This document shows, in pieces, positions 1 through 6,352 of a stretch of 8,482 nucleotides of DNA; positions within the stretch are counted from its first letter, which is position 1; each line of letters starts with the position of its first letter. Under the pieces are notes generated by a model that searched no databases, was not told where the DNA came from, and saw only the letters and a program-made list of their open reading frames with translations. A program made the translations under genes and the position numbers. This stretch comes from Patescibacteria group bacterium (GTDB taxonomy: Bacteria; Patescibacteriota; Minisyncoccia; Moranbacterales; UBA1568), in assembly GCA_030916545.1 (NCBI GenBank), contig JAUPWI010000042.1, forward strand, positions 1 to 8,482. The letters run 5' to 3'.

Positions 1-750
1 AACTGCCGAGCAGAATGCCGCGAGGTCGGCCTTGTTATGCGCGAAGGCGATGAACGCGAAGGCGATGAACGCGATCAAGAGCACCCCGCCGTTCAGACCG
101 TCCAGCCCGTCGGTTTCGTTGGAAGAGATGGCGGTATAGAGGATGACGAAAATGAACAGAGGGACATACCAGAGGCCGATGGTGAAGTCCCCGACCGCCG
201 GTATATGGATCGTATCCCATCCGAGCTTGACATAGAACCACCAGGAACCGAGTCCGGCGATCAGGAAAAGCCACCAGAAACGGAAGGCGAAACGCATCCC
301 GCCTCCCTTGTTTAAGCCGATATTCTTGACGCTGAAGTAGTCGTCAAACAACCCGAGAATCCCGGCAGTGACCAGAGCGAAAAGCGGCAGCCATGTCTCA
401 CGCCGGCGAAGAAAATCAAGATTGGCGATGAAATTCGCCCCCGTCCAATCAGCCACGAACGGAAACACATACTGGGAAGCGAAGATGAGCAAGAGGACCG
501 TCAGCCACACGATGACCCCGCCCATGGTCGGTGTCCCGGCTTTCGCGGCATGCAGCCGACTGACGACGGTAAGCTCGTCTCCCTGCACTCCCGTTTTCTT
601 GATCCTGATTCCGAGCTTGTACCGGTAAAGGACGTACGTCCACAGAGGAGTGATCACAAAAGCCAGGAGGAAGGACAGTATCCCTGTCAGAAGTATCTTG
701 AAGACATTCGCCATCTCCGGCGCGTATTGTATCTGAGGTACATTGAACAT
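1..750 (-). CDS. mraY: Phospho-N-acetylmuramoyl-pentapeptide-transferase (MraY), C-terminus cut by window edge
   Basis: MraY transfers phospho-MurNAc-pentapeptide from UDP to undecaprenyl phosphate at the cytoplasmic membrane, making lipid I for peptidoglycan. The 250 visible residues carry the family hallmarks in order: KAGTPTMGG at 70-78, the aspartate pair in GLFDDY at 133-138, and NETDGLDGLNGG at 211-222, matching the family motif NxxNLTDGLDGL with Glu in place of Leu. Hydrophobic segments lie at about 17-42, 79-99, 121-135, 158-175, 190-209 and 223-237. The later metal-binding Asp and HHH motifs would lie beyond the left edge. ATG at 750 is chosen because an in-frame TAA sits ten codons upstream; ATG at 714 is an alternative. 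No clear Shine-Dalgarno is seen. It follows the carboxypeptidase gene by 49 bp on the same strand and probably shares its transcript. A 15-bp tandem duplication lies near the left edge. Confidence 0.93.
   Translation of the reverse strand, partial: MFNVPQIQYAPEMANVFKILLTGILSFLLAFVITPLWTYVLYRYKLGIRIKKTGVQGDELTVVSRLHAAKAGTPTMGGVIVWLTVLLLIFASQYVFPFVADWTGANFIANLDFLRRRETWLPLFALVTAGILGLFDDYFSVKNIGLNKGGGMRFAFRFWWLFLIAGLGSWWFYVKLGWDTIHIPAVGDFTIGLWYVPLFIFVILYTAISSNETDGLDGLNGGVLLIAFIAFAFIAFAHNKADLAAFCSAV
41..74. repeat. 15-bp tandem direct repeat inside mraY
   Basis: The unit GCGAAGGCGATGAAC occurs at 41-55 and again at 56-70, followed by a partial copy (GCGA) at 71-74. The length is a multiple of three, so the frame is kept; on the minus strand it encodes a repeated Ala-Phe-Ile-Ala-Phe segment (AFIAFAFIAFA, residues 227-237) in a transmembrane helix just after the TDGLDGL motif. 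Confidence 0.9.
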
Positions 751-799
751 ACGATGGGCGAAAACCTGTTATGACAAGGAGAAGAAAGTCCGAGCGATC

Positions 800-1843
800 T
801 CACTGCCAGTCGAATGACTGGAAACTCCAGTCGAACATCGAGCGGATACTCTGCCAACGATACTGGTCATCCAATACGACCGCGACGACACGATGATTCG
901 ATTCGGGATGATGAGCAACCGCCAAGAGCGTCCGTCCGGCGAGTGGCGTAAAGCCAGTCTTGGTACCGATAAGATTCGGCATCTGCCCGAGCAATTCGTC
1001 GGTATTGAAGATCTCATGCTGATATTTCCCGTCCACCGAAGTGATCTTCGTCTCCTCGAGACGCATCATCTGCCAGAGAACGTCGTATTTCAAAGCCTGG
1101 ATGGTCATCTTGGCTACGTCACGGGCGCTGGAGTAGCACTCGTGCTCACGTCCATCCGGCTCAAGACCCGAAGACGTGCAAAAATGAGTCCCAGTCATAC
1201 CGAGTTCTCTCGCCCGCTTATTCATGATTGTAGCAAATCCCGCTTGGGTTGTCCCGAGATGATTCCCGAGTGCGATAGCCGCATCGTTGGCGCTATTCAT
1301 CAGGGCCGCCTTCAGCAGATCCCGAACTGTGATCCGCTCACCGACCTTCAGCCGCTCACCTATGCAATACCCACTTCTCGGACAACCGACCCGCGTCCCC
1401 TCGGCATACACCGCCTCCTCACCGATTGTCACGACTTCATCGAGATCTTTCACCGATTCGACGACGATGAGTGCGGTCATCAGTTTCGTCAGTGAGGCGA
1501 TGGGTCGCTGTTCATCCGCGTCGTCCTCGAAAAGCGTCTCCTGAGAATCCGTATCGATGATAATGGCCGAGTGAGCGGTCGGAACCGCGAATTTCGACGC
1601 GGACGGTTTCATTACCGGCTGATACGTCGACGCGAAAGCCCGATTTTCCAAAGCGATCGGCTCCATATCCATGTCCGTCCCGGTCTGGCCGGCGAGGAAC
1701 GCTTCGGACGGAACGGGGGCGGTCTTCTGCCCGAGCGCCGACTCGTCATGTCTCAACAGGCCGGCAAGAAATACCCGCAGTTCCCCGGCATTCAACCAGA
1801 GTACCCCGCACAGAAAAACAGCCGCCAAAATTCTCAGATTCAT
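800..1843 (-). CDS. dacA: Serine-type D-alanyl-D-alanine carboxypeptidase (peptidase S11, DacA/PBP5-like)
   Basis: Penicillin-binding carboxypeptidase that removes the terminal D-Ala from peptidoglycan stem peptides outside the membrane. All three active-site motifs are present in the 347-residue protein: SLTK at 117-120 (nucleophile Ser117, Lys120), SAN at 184-186, and KTG at 295-297. An N-terminal hydrophobic segment at about 4-29 acts as a signal or membrane anchor. A Cys-flanked insertion (CPRSGYC, 154-160) lies before the SAN motif, and two more cysteines at 222 and 236 could form a second disulfide. The protein stops shortly after the catalytic domain, so the C-terminal PBP5 beta domain and amphipathic anchor are missing. 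ATG at 1843 is preferred because it precedes the signal segment and lies 13 bp after the scpB stop; a longer reading to 1939 would overlap scpB heavily. Co-transcription with scpB and mraY is inferred from spacing. Confidence 0.9.
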   Translation of the reverse strand: MNLRILAAVFLCGVLWLNAGELRVFLAGLLRHDESALGQKTAPVPSEAFLAGQTGTDMDMEPIALENRAFASTYQPVMKPSASKFAVPTAHSAIIIDTDSQETLFEDDADEQRPIASLTKLMTALIVVESVKDLDEVVTIGEEAVYAEGTRVGCPRSGYCIGERLKVGERITVRDLLKAALMNSANDAAIALGNHLGTTQAGFATIMNKRARELGMTGTHFCTSSGLEPDGREHECYSSARDVAKMTIQALKYDVLWQMMRLEETKITSVDGKYQHEIFNTDELLGQMPNLIGTKTGFTPLAGRTLLAVAHHPESNHRVVAVVLDDQYRWQSIRSMFDWSFQSFDWQ

Positions 1844-1856
1844 ACACAGTATATGG

Positions 1857-2477
1857 TCACGCGGAAGGAGAACGGGTCGATGCGTCGGCATCCGCATCCG
1901 CGGACGGTTCGGACTGCGCGACAGCCTTCTCCTGTTCAATCAATCGAAGTAGCCGCTCGTCATCTTTCAGGGTCTCGAAATCAGGAAGAGCCTCGATCGA
2001 GGATATGCCCAAGGACTGCAGGAACTTGAAAGTCGGCTGATAAAGGTATCCGCGGCTATCCTCGGGATTCCCGATACGTTCAATCAGGTCACGCAAGAGG
2101 AGATTCCGAAGTGTGAAATTACAATTGACTCCGCGAATCGCCTCGATATCGGATCGGGCGATCGGCGAGCGATACGCGATAATGGCCAATACTTCCAATG
2201 CCGCCCGAGAAAGGGTTTCCTGAAGCGTGGCCTTGGTCATCTGCTCCATGAGAGAAGCGTATGTCCCCTTGGTTGCCAACGCAAGACTCCGGGCGTGCCG
2301 TATCAATTGAAGCCCCGAAGCGTCATCATGCTCCAATTTCTCGCGAAGCATCTCGACAAGCTCGGCAAGCTCGGTGGCCGTCAGATCGAGAATCTTTTCC
2401 AGACGAGCCAAAGCGACCGGTTCCCCGCTGACGAACAAGGCGGCCTCAAGCGCTCCGATGAGTTGTTTCTTCTCCAT
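1857..2477 (-). CDS. scpB: Segregation and condensation protein B (ScpB)
   Basis: ScpB is the winged-helix (KITE) subunit that binds the kleisin ScpA and, with SMC, forms the condensin-like complex that organises and segregates the chromosome. The 206-residue product shows the family pattern: ALEAALFVSGEP at 9-20 in the first winged helix, then LSRAALEVLAIIAYRSPI at 89-106 and IEAIRGVN at 111-118 at the start of the second, followed by GYLYQPTFKFLQSLGI at 143-158. The tail after about residue 187 is low-complexity (Ser/Ala/Asp) and probably disordered. ATG at 2477 matches where family members begin; in-frame GTG (2543) and ATG (2540) starts would add about 22 atypical residues but would lie only 14-17 bp after the scpA stop. 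The scpA-scpB order is the usual one. Confidence 0.93.
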   Translation of the reverse strand: MEKKQLIGALEAALFVSGEPVALARLEKILDLTATELAELVEMLREKLEHDDASGLQLIRHARSLALATKGTYASLMEQMTKATLQETLSRAALEVLAIIAYRSPIARSDIEAIRGVNCNFTLRNLLLRDLIERIGNPEDSRGYLYQPTFKFLQSLGISSIEALPDFETLKDDERLLRLIEQEKAVAQSEPSADADADASTRSPSA

Positions 2478-2557
2478 AATGCATGAAATATGAGTTGGCT
2501 GTAAAAATCCGTTTGCATGCCGTCGGATCATCCACCGCATCACCCCGACCCTTCGGC

Positions 2558-3289
2558 CTATTCCGGATGCGCTCCCTTCGGCACGTCTTCAATCCGACGA
2601 AGACGGATACCTGGAGAGAGATGGTCTTGTTCGGCGATTAGGAAACACTGTTTGATCAATTCGAGCAGAGCGAGAAACGAGATGATGATATCGGTCTTGC
2701 TCTTCGCGGATCCGGAAAATTCCGCAAATGACGTCTCAAGGCGTTCTGTCACATGATTCTGCAAATGGACGATCCTTTCTTCGAGTGAAACGATCTGCTC
2801 GACGATTTTCTCAGGTATTTCCTCGTATGCCGGGATATCTCCCAGAAGCGAACGGAAATGCCGAGCCAGATCATCTGCTGAGAGCCCTTTCGGTGGATAA
2901 AAAACGACCTGCGATTCCGGAAAACTTTCTCGGGCGTACGCTTCATTCCGAATCCCGAACCATGTTCCCAGCGTCATCGCCGCATCACGGAACAACCGAT
3001 ACTGGCGCAGTCGCCACTCGAGATCATCCACCGACTCTTCCTCCTCCTCCGTGAAAACCAACACGGGCAAGAGAGCCCGCGACTTGATCAAGAGCAGTCG
3101 GGAAGCGACCGAGAGAAATGCGGCAAGATTCTCCAACGTGACATTCCTTTCCGCGGCAAGGTATTCAAGGTACTGGTCGGCGATCTGTGCCAAACTCACC
3201 GTCGTAATATCGAGCTTTTCCCGCTCGATAAGTGACAATAGCAGATCCAGCGGCCCCTCGAAATGCTCCAATCGAAAATGATACCCCAT
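2558..3289 (-). CDS. scpA: Segregation and condensation protein A (ScpA), kleisin subunit
   Basis: ScpA is the kleisin that bridges the SMC heads and carries ScpB. The 243-residue protein begins with the signature FEGPLDLLLSLIEREKLDI (10-28) and continues with an N-terminal helical region including ASRLLLIKSRALLP (62-75), an acidic linker (EEEEESVDD, about 80-88), and a C-terminal winged-helix segment from about residue 199 (IISFLALLELIKQ). Length and order match the family. ATG at 3289 is chosen over an in-frame TTG at 3304 because it lies closer to the conserved N-terminus. It is the first gene of the scpA-scpB-dacA-mraY run; no convincing promoter was found in the roughly 280 bp upstream. 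Confidence 0.94.
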   Translation of the reverse strand: MGYHFRLEHFEGPLDLLLSLIEREKLDITTVSLAQIADQYLEYLAAERNVTLENLAAFLSVASRLLLIKSRALLPVLVFTEEEEESVDDLEWRLRQYRLFRDAAMTLGTWFGIRNEAYARESFPESQVVFYPPKGLSADDLARHFRSLLGDIPAYEEIPEKIVEQIVSLEERIVHLQNHVTERLETSFAEFSGSAKSKTDIIISFLALLELIKQCFLIAEQDHLSPGIRLRRIEDVPKGAHPE

Positions 3290-3517
3290 AGGGAAACGAA
3301 ACAATCATCAAGAGAAAAACCCACAAATAAAAGACTCTTCCGTCTGGTAACACAAACCAGTCATCCACTACCATAGCATTTTTCTCGCAGCGAAGAAAGG
3401 GAGAGGGTTCTGCATAACTCTACCGGTCTTCAGGCAGAAATCTATTCTCCTGAAACTCATAATCTGTCTCATCCTGATTTTCCCTCCGCTGTTCCATTGG
3501 GAAACAAACATATATCT
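3290..3517. other. Non-coding stretch upstream of scpA
   Basis: This stretch must hold the start of the scpA-scpB-dacA-mraY transcript unless readthrough from upstream supplies it. The best minus-strand promoter-like match is weak: an extended -10-like TGCTATGGT near 3368-3376 with no good -35. A minus-strand reading of about 69 codons covers 3368-3577, and one possible start there (ATG, with GGAGGG about 9 nt upstream) would give about 45 residues. Nothing in its translation resembles a protein family, and it runs through the terminator of the upstream gene, so it is not called. Confidence 0.4.
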
Positions 3518-3560
3518 TATAAAACAAAGTCGCCCCAGCACAGATATTCTGCGTGGGGCG
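3518..3560 (-). terminator. Rho-independent terminator of the 122-residue orphan gene
   Basis: CGCCCCA (3531-3537) pairs with TGGGGCG (3554-3560), with a further short inner pairing. On the minus strand the hairpin is followed by a T-rich run ending at about 3518. It lies 13 bp after the stop codon of the gene at 3574-3942. Confidence 0.72.
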
Positions 3561-3573
3561 ATAGCATGCTCAC

Positions 3574-3942
3574 TCATGCAATTGATTGCCTAGGACAACA
3601 ATGCCAGTCCCAAGCATCTCCCTCCTCTCGAGTCAGCACGAGTTGGTATTCCTGCCCTGTATACGGGTCTTTGATCCTGGTGGCAGGGAATTCGATGATA
3701 CCAACCGCTGGACATCGCCAGAGCATCCGACTGAGAATCGAATGCCTCCTATGAAGGCAATATTCCTCCCAAAGCGCCGACATATGACGCATACCCAGAC
3801 GTTTGTCAGGGCGCCTCAAATGGCGCAAGGTAACTTTTTTCAGGCGTCTGGCAACCCGTTTTTCACGAGCGGGCCACCCGTCTGGCAGAAAGAGGCTTTC
3901 GTCGAAATCTTTCGGGACCGACAATCCCTTCTTCGCGCACAT
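3574..3942 (-). CDS. Hypothetical protein, small, basic, Cys/Trp-containing (122 aa)
   Basis: I do not recognise this protein. It has 122 residues and no signal peptide or membrane segment. The first two thirds are strongly basic, with Arg/Lys-rich stretches at about 27-50 (REKRVARRLKKVTLRHLRR) and a helical HMSALWEEYCLHRRHSI region at 53-69. The rest is more mixed and ends with WDWHCCP at 111-117. Cysteines are at 2, 62, 77, 115 and 116, a set that could bind metal but matches no pattern I know. The coding call rests on context: a clear Shine-Dalgarno (AGGAG, 7 nt before the ATG), a perfect consensus promoter upstream and a hairpin terminator 13 bp downstream. Plus-strand readings across the same bases lack such signals. 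The basic character would suit a nucleic-acid or ribosome contact, but that is a guess. Confidence 0.78.
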   Translation of the reverse strand: MCAKKGLSVPKDFDESLFLPDGWPAREKRVARRLKKVTLRHLRRPDKRLGMRHMSALWEEYCLHRRHSILSRMLWRCPAVGIIEFPATRIKDPYTGQEYQLVLTREEGDAWDWHCCPRQSIA

Positions 3943-4117
3943 GATTGACTCCTATTATCAGTGGCCTAGCGCTCAAAGCAAGTGAGTATGCCACGATACC
4001 GAATCACTGAAATCTGACTGTCCTCAAGCTATACTGAGGAGAAACTTAGAGCCAATTTTCGGAAACTCTGTATCGAAACCTACATCACACCACCCAATAA
4101 ATGATCGTTCATTTTAA
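3943..4117 (-). promoter_or_regulatory. Long 5' leader with several inverted repeats, upstream of the 122-aa orphan gene
   Basis: If transcription starts about 7 nt after the consensus -10 box, the leader is about 175 nt. On the minus strand it could fold into at least three small hairpins: 4048-4069 (AGAG/CTCT plus CC/GG, with a 3-nt bulge), 4021-4040 (TCCTCA/TGAGGA, 8-nt loop) and 3982-4007 (GTGA/TCAC plus GTAT/ATAC, with a 4-nt bulge). A pairing of GCCAC (3990-3994) with GTGGC (3961-3965) would compete with the last hairpin and sits next to the Shine-Dalgarno. No known riboswitch or leader class was recognised. The stems are short, so chance is a real alternative. Confidence 0.4.
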
Positions 4118-4123
4118 ATTTAT

Positions 4124-4152
4124 ATTATACTCCTTTTTATATTAATTGTCAA
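4124..4152 (-). promoter_or_regulatory. Perfect sigma-70 consensus promoter (TTGACA-N17-TATAAT)
   Basis: On the minus strand TTGACA lies at 4152-4147 and TATAAT at 4129-4124, separated by exactly 17 bp, in a very AT-rich stretch. It lies just after the stop codon of the MFS gene at 4172 and points towards the 122-residue orphan gene. Both hexamers match consensus at every position. Confidence 0.85.
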
Positions 4153-4171
4153 TAGCTCATTCTCCATTCTC

Positions 4172-5407
4172 TCAAACGGAGCGCGTTTTCAGTTTGTGCA
4201 CTCTCTCGAATTCGCTCTCCGTGTCCGTCAACGCAAAAATATGAAATAAAGCGAAAAAGAGTACGACCACTACCGCGCAAAATACCGAGGGCAGACCAAA
4301 GAAAGCCAAGAGCCCGACAGAAATCACTGCACCAAGCATATTAGCGGCTGGGCGAGCCATACGGAAAAAAGCGATGATCTGCGTATCATCACCGTCGATC
4401 TGCTTGTAAAAATATGAATCGCGCAATACTTCGATCGCCGCCACCCCGATGCGTGAAACGAAAAGTATGCCGGCCCAGACCAGGAGCACCTTGCCCGTAT
4501 ACAGTATGACGCCGATAGTCGCCGCGATAGTCAGGAGGAAGGAGAGAGCGAGCATTTCCTTCTCTCCGAAGCGCTTGTCGGCCAAGACCCCGACCGGATA
4601 CTGGAGAAAGACGAACGGGAGAAGCATGATCGTGAATATGAGGCCAATCTCGTTCCAAGAAAATCCGATATTCTGGAGATGCAATGCCATGTAAATAATC
4701 ATAATGGAATAGAAGAACTCGAGCGCGAACGATACGGCGAAAATATGCCGGAGAGACGACCGTTCCATCACCTCGTGGAGGGTCTGCGAGAAACGCATCT
4801 CCGGATGATGTATCGCCCGATGTTCGGTTCGAAACAAGAGCACCGTCATCAGCAACGCGAACGCGTAGCCGATGAATACGATGATGAAGATCGCCGGATA
4901 TCCGAGACGGGAAAGAATCTGTGTCGAAAGGTATGGCGCCAAGAGAAAACCGATATTCATGACCATGAGGTGGAAACCGCGAATCCTGCCGGACAGCTTG
5001 TCCTCCGAGTAATTTTCGAGCAGGATATCCAGCGCCACCCAGACGGTGTTGGAAAACGCGAGATACAGGATACCGAAAAACAATCCGGCGATACCCGCCG
5101 AAACGCTCGGCAGCACGCCGATCGCCAGGAGGGCCAGTCCGAGACAGAACACGAGATAACGCACTCTTCCGATCCGATGGATGAAGGCGTCAAGCGACAG
5201 CAACAGTCCGAGGTGGATACCGAAGACGATGAAATACACGACACCCACCAACTGCTCCCCGACGATACCGGCGAAATAACTCGAAAGCGTATAAATCACG
5301 AAAGCATCGATGAAACCCACCAAAAAAGAGAGCGCGGAGATGCTCGTGGTTTTTTTCTGGCTGTATTGCTCTTCGTGTTCGGAAACAGTGACCATGTTTT
5401 TTTTCAT
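4172..5407 (-). CDS. Major facilitator superfamily (MFS) transporter
   Basis: A 411-residue integral membrane protein with the length and hydrophobic pattern of a 12-helix MFS carrier. The two halves are split by a polar loop at about 193-223, between helices 6 and 7. The second half has a good MFS motif A (GVLADKRFGEKE, about 273-284); its counterpart in the first half is degenerate (DAFIHRIGRVR, about 73-83). The substrate cannot be read from the sequence; an efflux role would be typical of the family but is inference. ATG at 5407 is chosen because it falls after the stop of the upstream gene (5446); the longer reading to 5458 would overlap that gene. It is followed by MKKN encoded over an A8 run, with another ATG four codons on. 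It probably shares a transcript with the Ada-like gene 38 bp upstream. No terminator is seen after the stop. Confidence 0.88.
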   Translation of the reverse strand: MKKNMVTVSEHEEQYSQKKTTSISALSFLVGFIDAFVIYTLSSYFAGIVGEQLVGVVYFIVFGIHLGLLLSLDAFIHRIGRVRYLVFCLGLALLAIGVLPSVSAGIAGLFFGILYLAFSNTVWVALDILLENYSEDKLSGRIRGFHLMVMNIGFLLAPYLSTQILSRLGYPAIFIIVFIGYAFALLMTVLLFRTEHRAIHHPEMRFSQTLHEVMERSSLRHIFAVSFALEFFYSIMIIYMALHLQNIGFSWNEIGLIFTIMLLPFVFLQYPVGVLADKRFGEKEMLALSFLLTIAATIGVILYTGKVLLVWAGILFVSRIGVAAIEVLRDSYFYKQIDGDDTQIIAFFRMARPAANMLGAVISVGLLAFFGLPSVFCAVVVVLFFALFHIFALTDTESEFERVHKLKTRSV

Positions 5408-5445
5408 TGTACCGTGAGAATCCGATTTTTCACAAGGACACCCTG

Positions 5446-5883
5446 TCATTTCAGGCATCCCTGTTTCAATCCGCGAGCCTCCGCTTCGCCCGCATCCTTG
5501 AAGCAGAGCTTATTCTCCGGCTTGATACGCTTCACCACCGCGCACGTCGCGGCATGAAACAGCGTGGAGTTCCGACTCGCGATAAACGCGCAGTTTTCCT
5601 GGGACGGGCCGGCCGAGCCGCCGAGCGATTGCCCGATACGCTGACTGCCTGTTTCCGTCACGGGAGCGGATTCCCGTGTCTCAGTACTCATCACGACTTC
5701 TTCTGGAGCGAGCTCGATACGAAGCGGGTCCTGCTGTTTCGACATTCCCTGAATGAACCCCGCTTCAAAGCCCAAAGCTCCGACCGCGAGCACCCCGAAA
5801 AAAAGCACCAGGGAATCACGGTGCTTTCGCCACCACTTCCCCGAATTCCGGACCAATCGAGTCGGAAAGGAATCTTGCCCCAT
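5446..5883 (-). CDS. Membrane-anchored protein with C-terminal Ada-like zinc-binding domain
   Basis: A 145-residue protein with a basic N-terminus, one transmembrane segment at about 24-46 (SLVLFFGVLAVGALGFEAGF region), a Ser/Thr/Glu-rich linker at about 48-96, and a C-terminal domain from about 99. The domain follows the Ada metal-binding pattern: FIASRNSTLFH, then TC, KRIKPENKLCF, GEAEARGLK and a final C. Cysteines are at 98, 114, 127 and 143. Canonical Ada binds zinc with four cysteines in two CxxxC/CxxC-like pairs; here the partners at those positions are missing and Cys98 and Cys127 are placed differently, so zinc binding is uncertain. The orientation (basic inside, domain after the helix) puts the domain outside the cytoplasm. 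The methyltransferase and AraC parts of Ada are absent. ATG at 5883 leaves room for a leader from the divergent promoter region; an extension to 5979 would overlap the rpmA start. Confidence 0.8.
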   Translation of the reverse strand: MGQDSFPTRLVRNSGKWWRKHRDSLVLFFGVLAVGALGFEAGFIQGMSKQQDPLRIELAPEEVVMSTETRESAPVTETGSQRIGQSLGGSAGPSQENCAFIASRNSTLFHAATCAVVKRIKPENKLCFKDAGEAEARGLKQGCLK

Positions 5884-5897
5884 ACGCGAACCGGATA

Positions 5898-5925
5898 TTG
5901 ACAGTCTCGTAAAGCATGTTATACT
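5898..5925 (+). promoter_or_regulatory. Promoter of rpmA (TTGACA-N16-TATACT with extended -10)
   Basis: TTGACA at 5898-5903 and TATACT at 5920-5925 are separated by 16 bp, and a TG one base before the -10 (5917-5918) makes it an extended -10. Start is expected near 5932, giving a leader of about 40 nt before the rpmA ATG. Confidence 0.82.
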
Positions 5926-5930
5926 CTTCC

Positions 5931-5936
5931 AGTATA
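5931..5936 (-). promoter_or_regulatory. Possible divergent -10 element for the Ada-like/MFS unit
   Basis: On the minus strand TATACT lies at 5936-5931, about 48 bp before the ATG at 5883. No -35 at the right distance matches well (TTACGT is the nearest). It forms an inverted repeat with the rpmA -10 box, so the two promoters would overlap. Confidence 0.35.
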
Positions 5937-5970
5937 CCGCACAGGTGATAAATACGTAATATCTGAAACT

Positions 5971-6258
5971 ATGGCACACAGAAAAGCCGGTGGTTCAACT
6001 GACCTTGGTCGTGATTCGATTTCCAAGCGTCTCGGCGTCAAGATTTTCGGCGATCAGCGGGCGGAAACCGGCAATATCATCCTTCGTCAGCGTGGCACCA
6101 AATTCCACCCAGGCAATGGCGTGGCACGCGCCTGTGATGACACTCTCTTCGCCATGATTTCAGGCAAGGTGCATTTCCAGGTCAAAAAGGTGACCAGTTT
6201 CACCGGCCGCCTCGTCAAGCGCACTTTCGTCCACGTTATCGCGGAGAACGGCAAATAA
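5971..6258 (+). CDS. rpmA: 50S ribosomal protein L27
   Basis: L27 is a large-subunit protein whose N-terminal arm reaches the peptidyl transferase centre. The 95-residue product has the family signature from the first residue: MAHRKAGGSTDLGRDSISKRLGVK, followed by GNIILRQRGTKFHPG (about 35-49), the most conserved block of the family. There is no N-terminal extension of the type cleaved in Firmicutes. Only a distant Shine-Dalgarno-like AGGTGA (about 22 nt upstream) is seen, so initiation may rely on other features. It stands alone between its own promoter and a strong terminator; rplU, the usual upstream partner, is not next to it in this window. Confidence 0.97.
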   Translation: MAHRKAGGSTDLGRDSISKRLGVKIFGDQRAETGNIILRQRGTKFHPGNGVARACDDTLFAMISGKVHFQVKKVTSFTGRLVKRTFVHVIAENGK

Positions 6259-6290
6259 CTTGTTCTCTCCGATGCGCGATGAGACGCATA

Positions 6291-6318
6291 AAAACCCCGG
6301 TCCTTTGGCCGGGGTTTT
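6291..6318. terminator. Bidirectional rho-independent terminator between rpmA and the 151-aa gene
   Basis: AAAACCCCGG (6291-6300) pairs with CCGGGGTTTT (6309-6318) around an 8-nt loop. A and T runs flank both arms, so it can end rpmA on the plus strand and the converging orphan gene (stop at 6353) on the minus strand. Confidence 0.93.
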
Positions 6319-6352
6319 CTGTTTCTTCGCTCTTCAGAAGAGATGGTAACGG

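Noticed and set aside
3586..3948. Plus-strand reading of about 120 codons opposite the 122-aa orphan gene
   Set aside because: No Shine-Dalgarno or promoter on the plus strand, while the minus-strand frame has promoter, Shine-Dalgarno and terminator.
3951..3957. GATAAT as a -10 box for the 122-aa gene
   Set aside because: It lies so close to the ATG that the transcript would lose the Shine-Dalgarno; the consensus promoter at 4124-4152 is far better.
4080..4112. Ten-codon leader peptide (MNDHLLGGVM) just after the consensus promoter
   Set aside because: No Shine-Dalgarno, only about 5 nt from the expected start site, no run of regulatory codons; likely chance.
4679..5557. Long plus-strand reading (292 codons) opposite the MFS gene
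   Set aside because: Charged, low-complexity translation typical of an antisense shadow of a membrane protein gene; the minus frame has clear MFS motifs.
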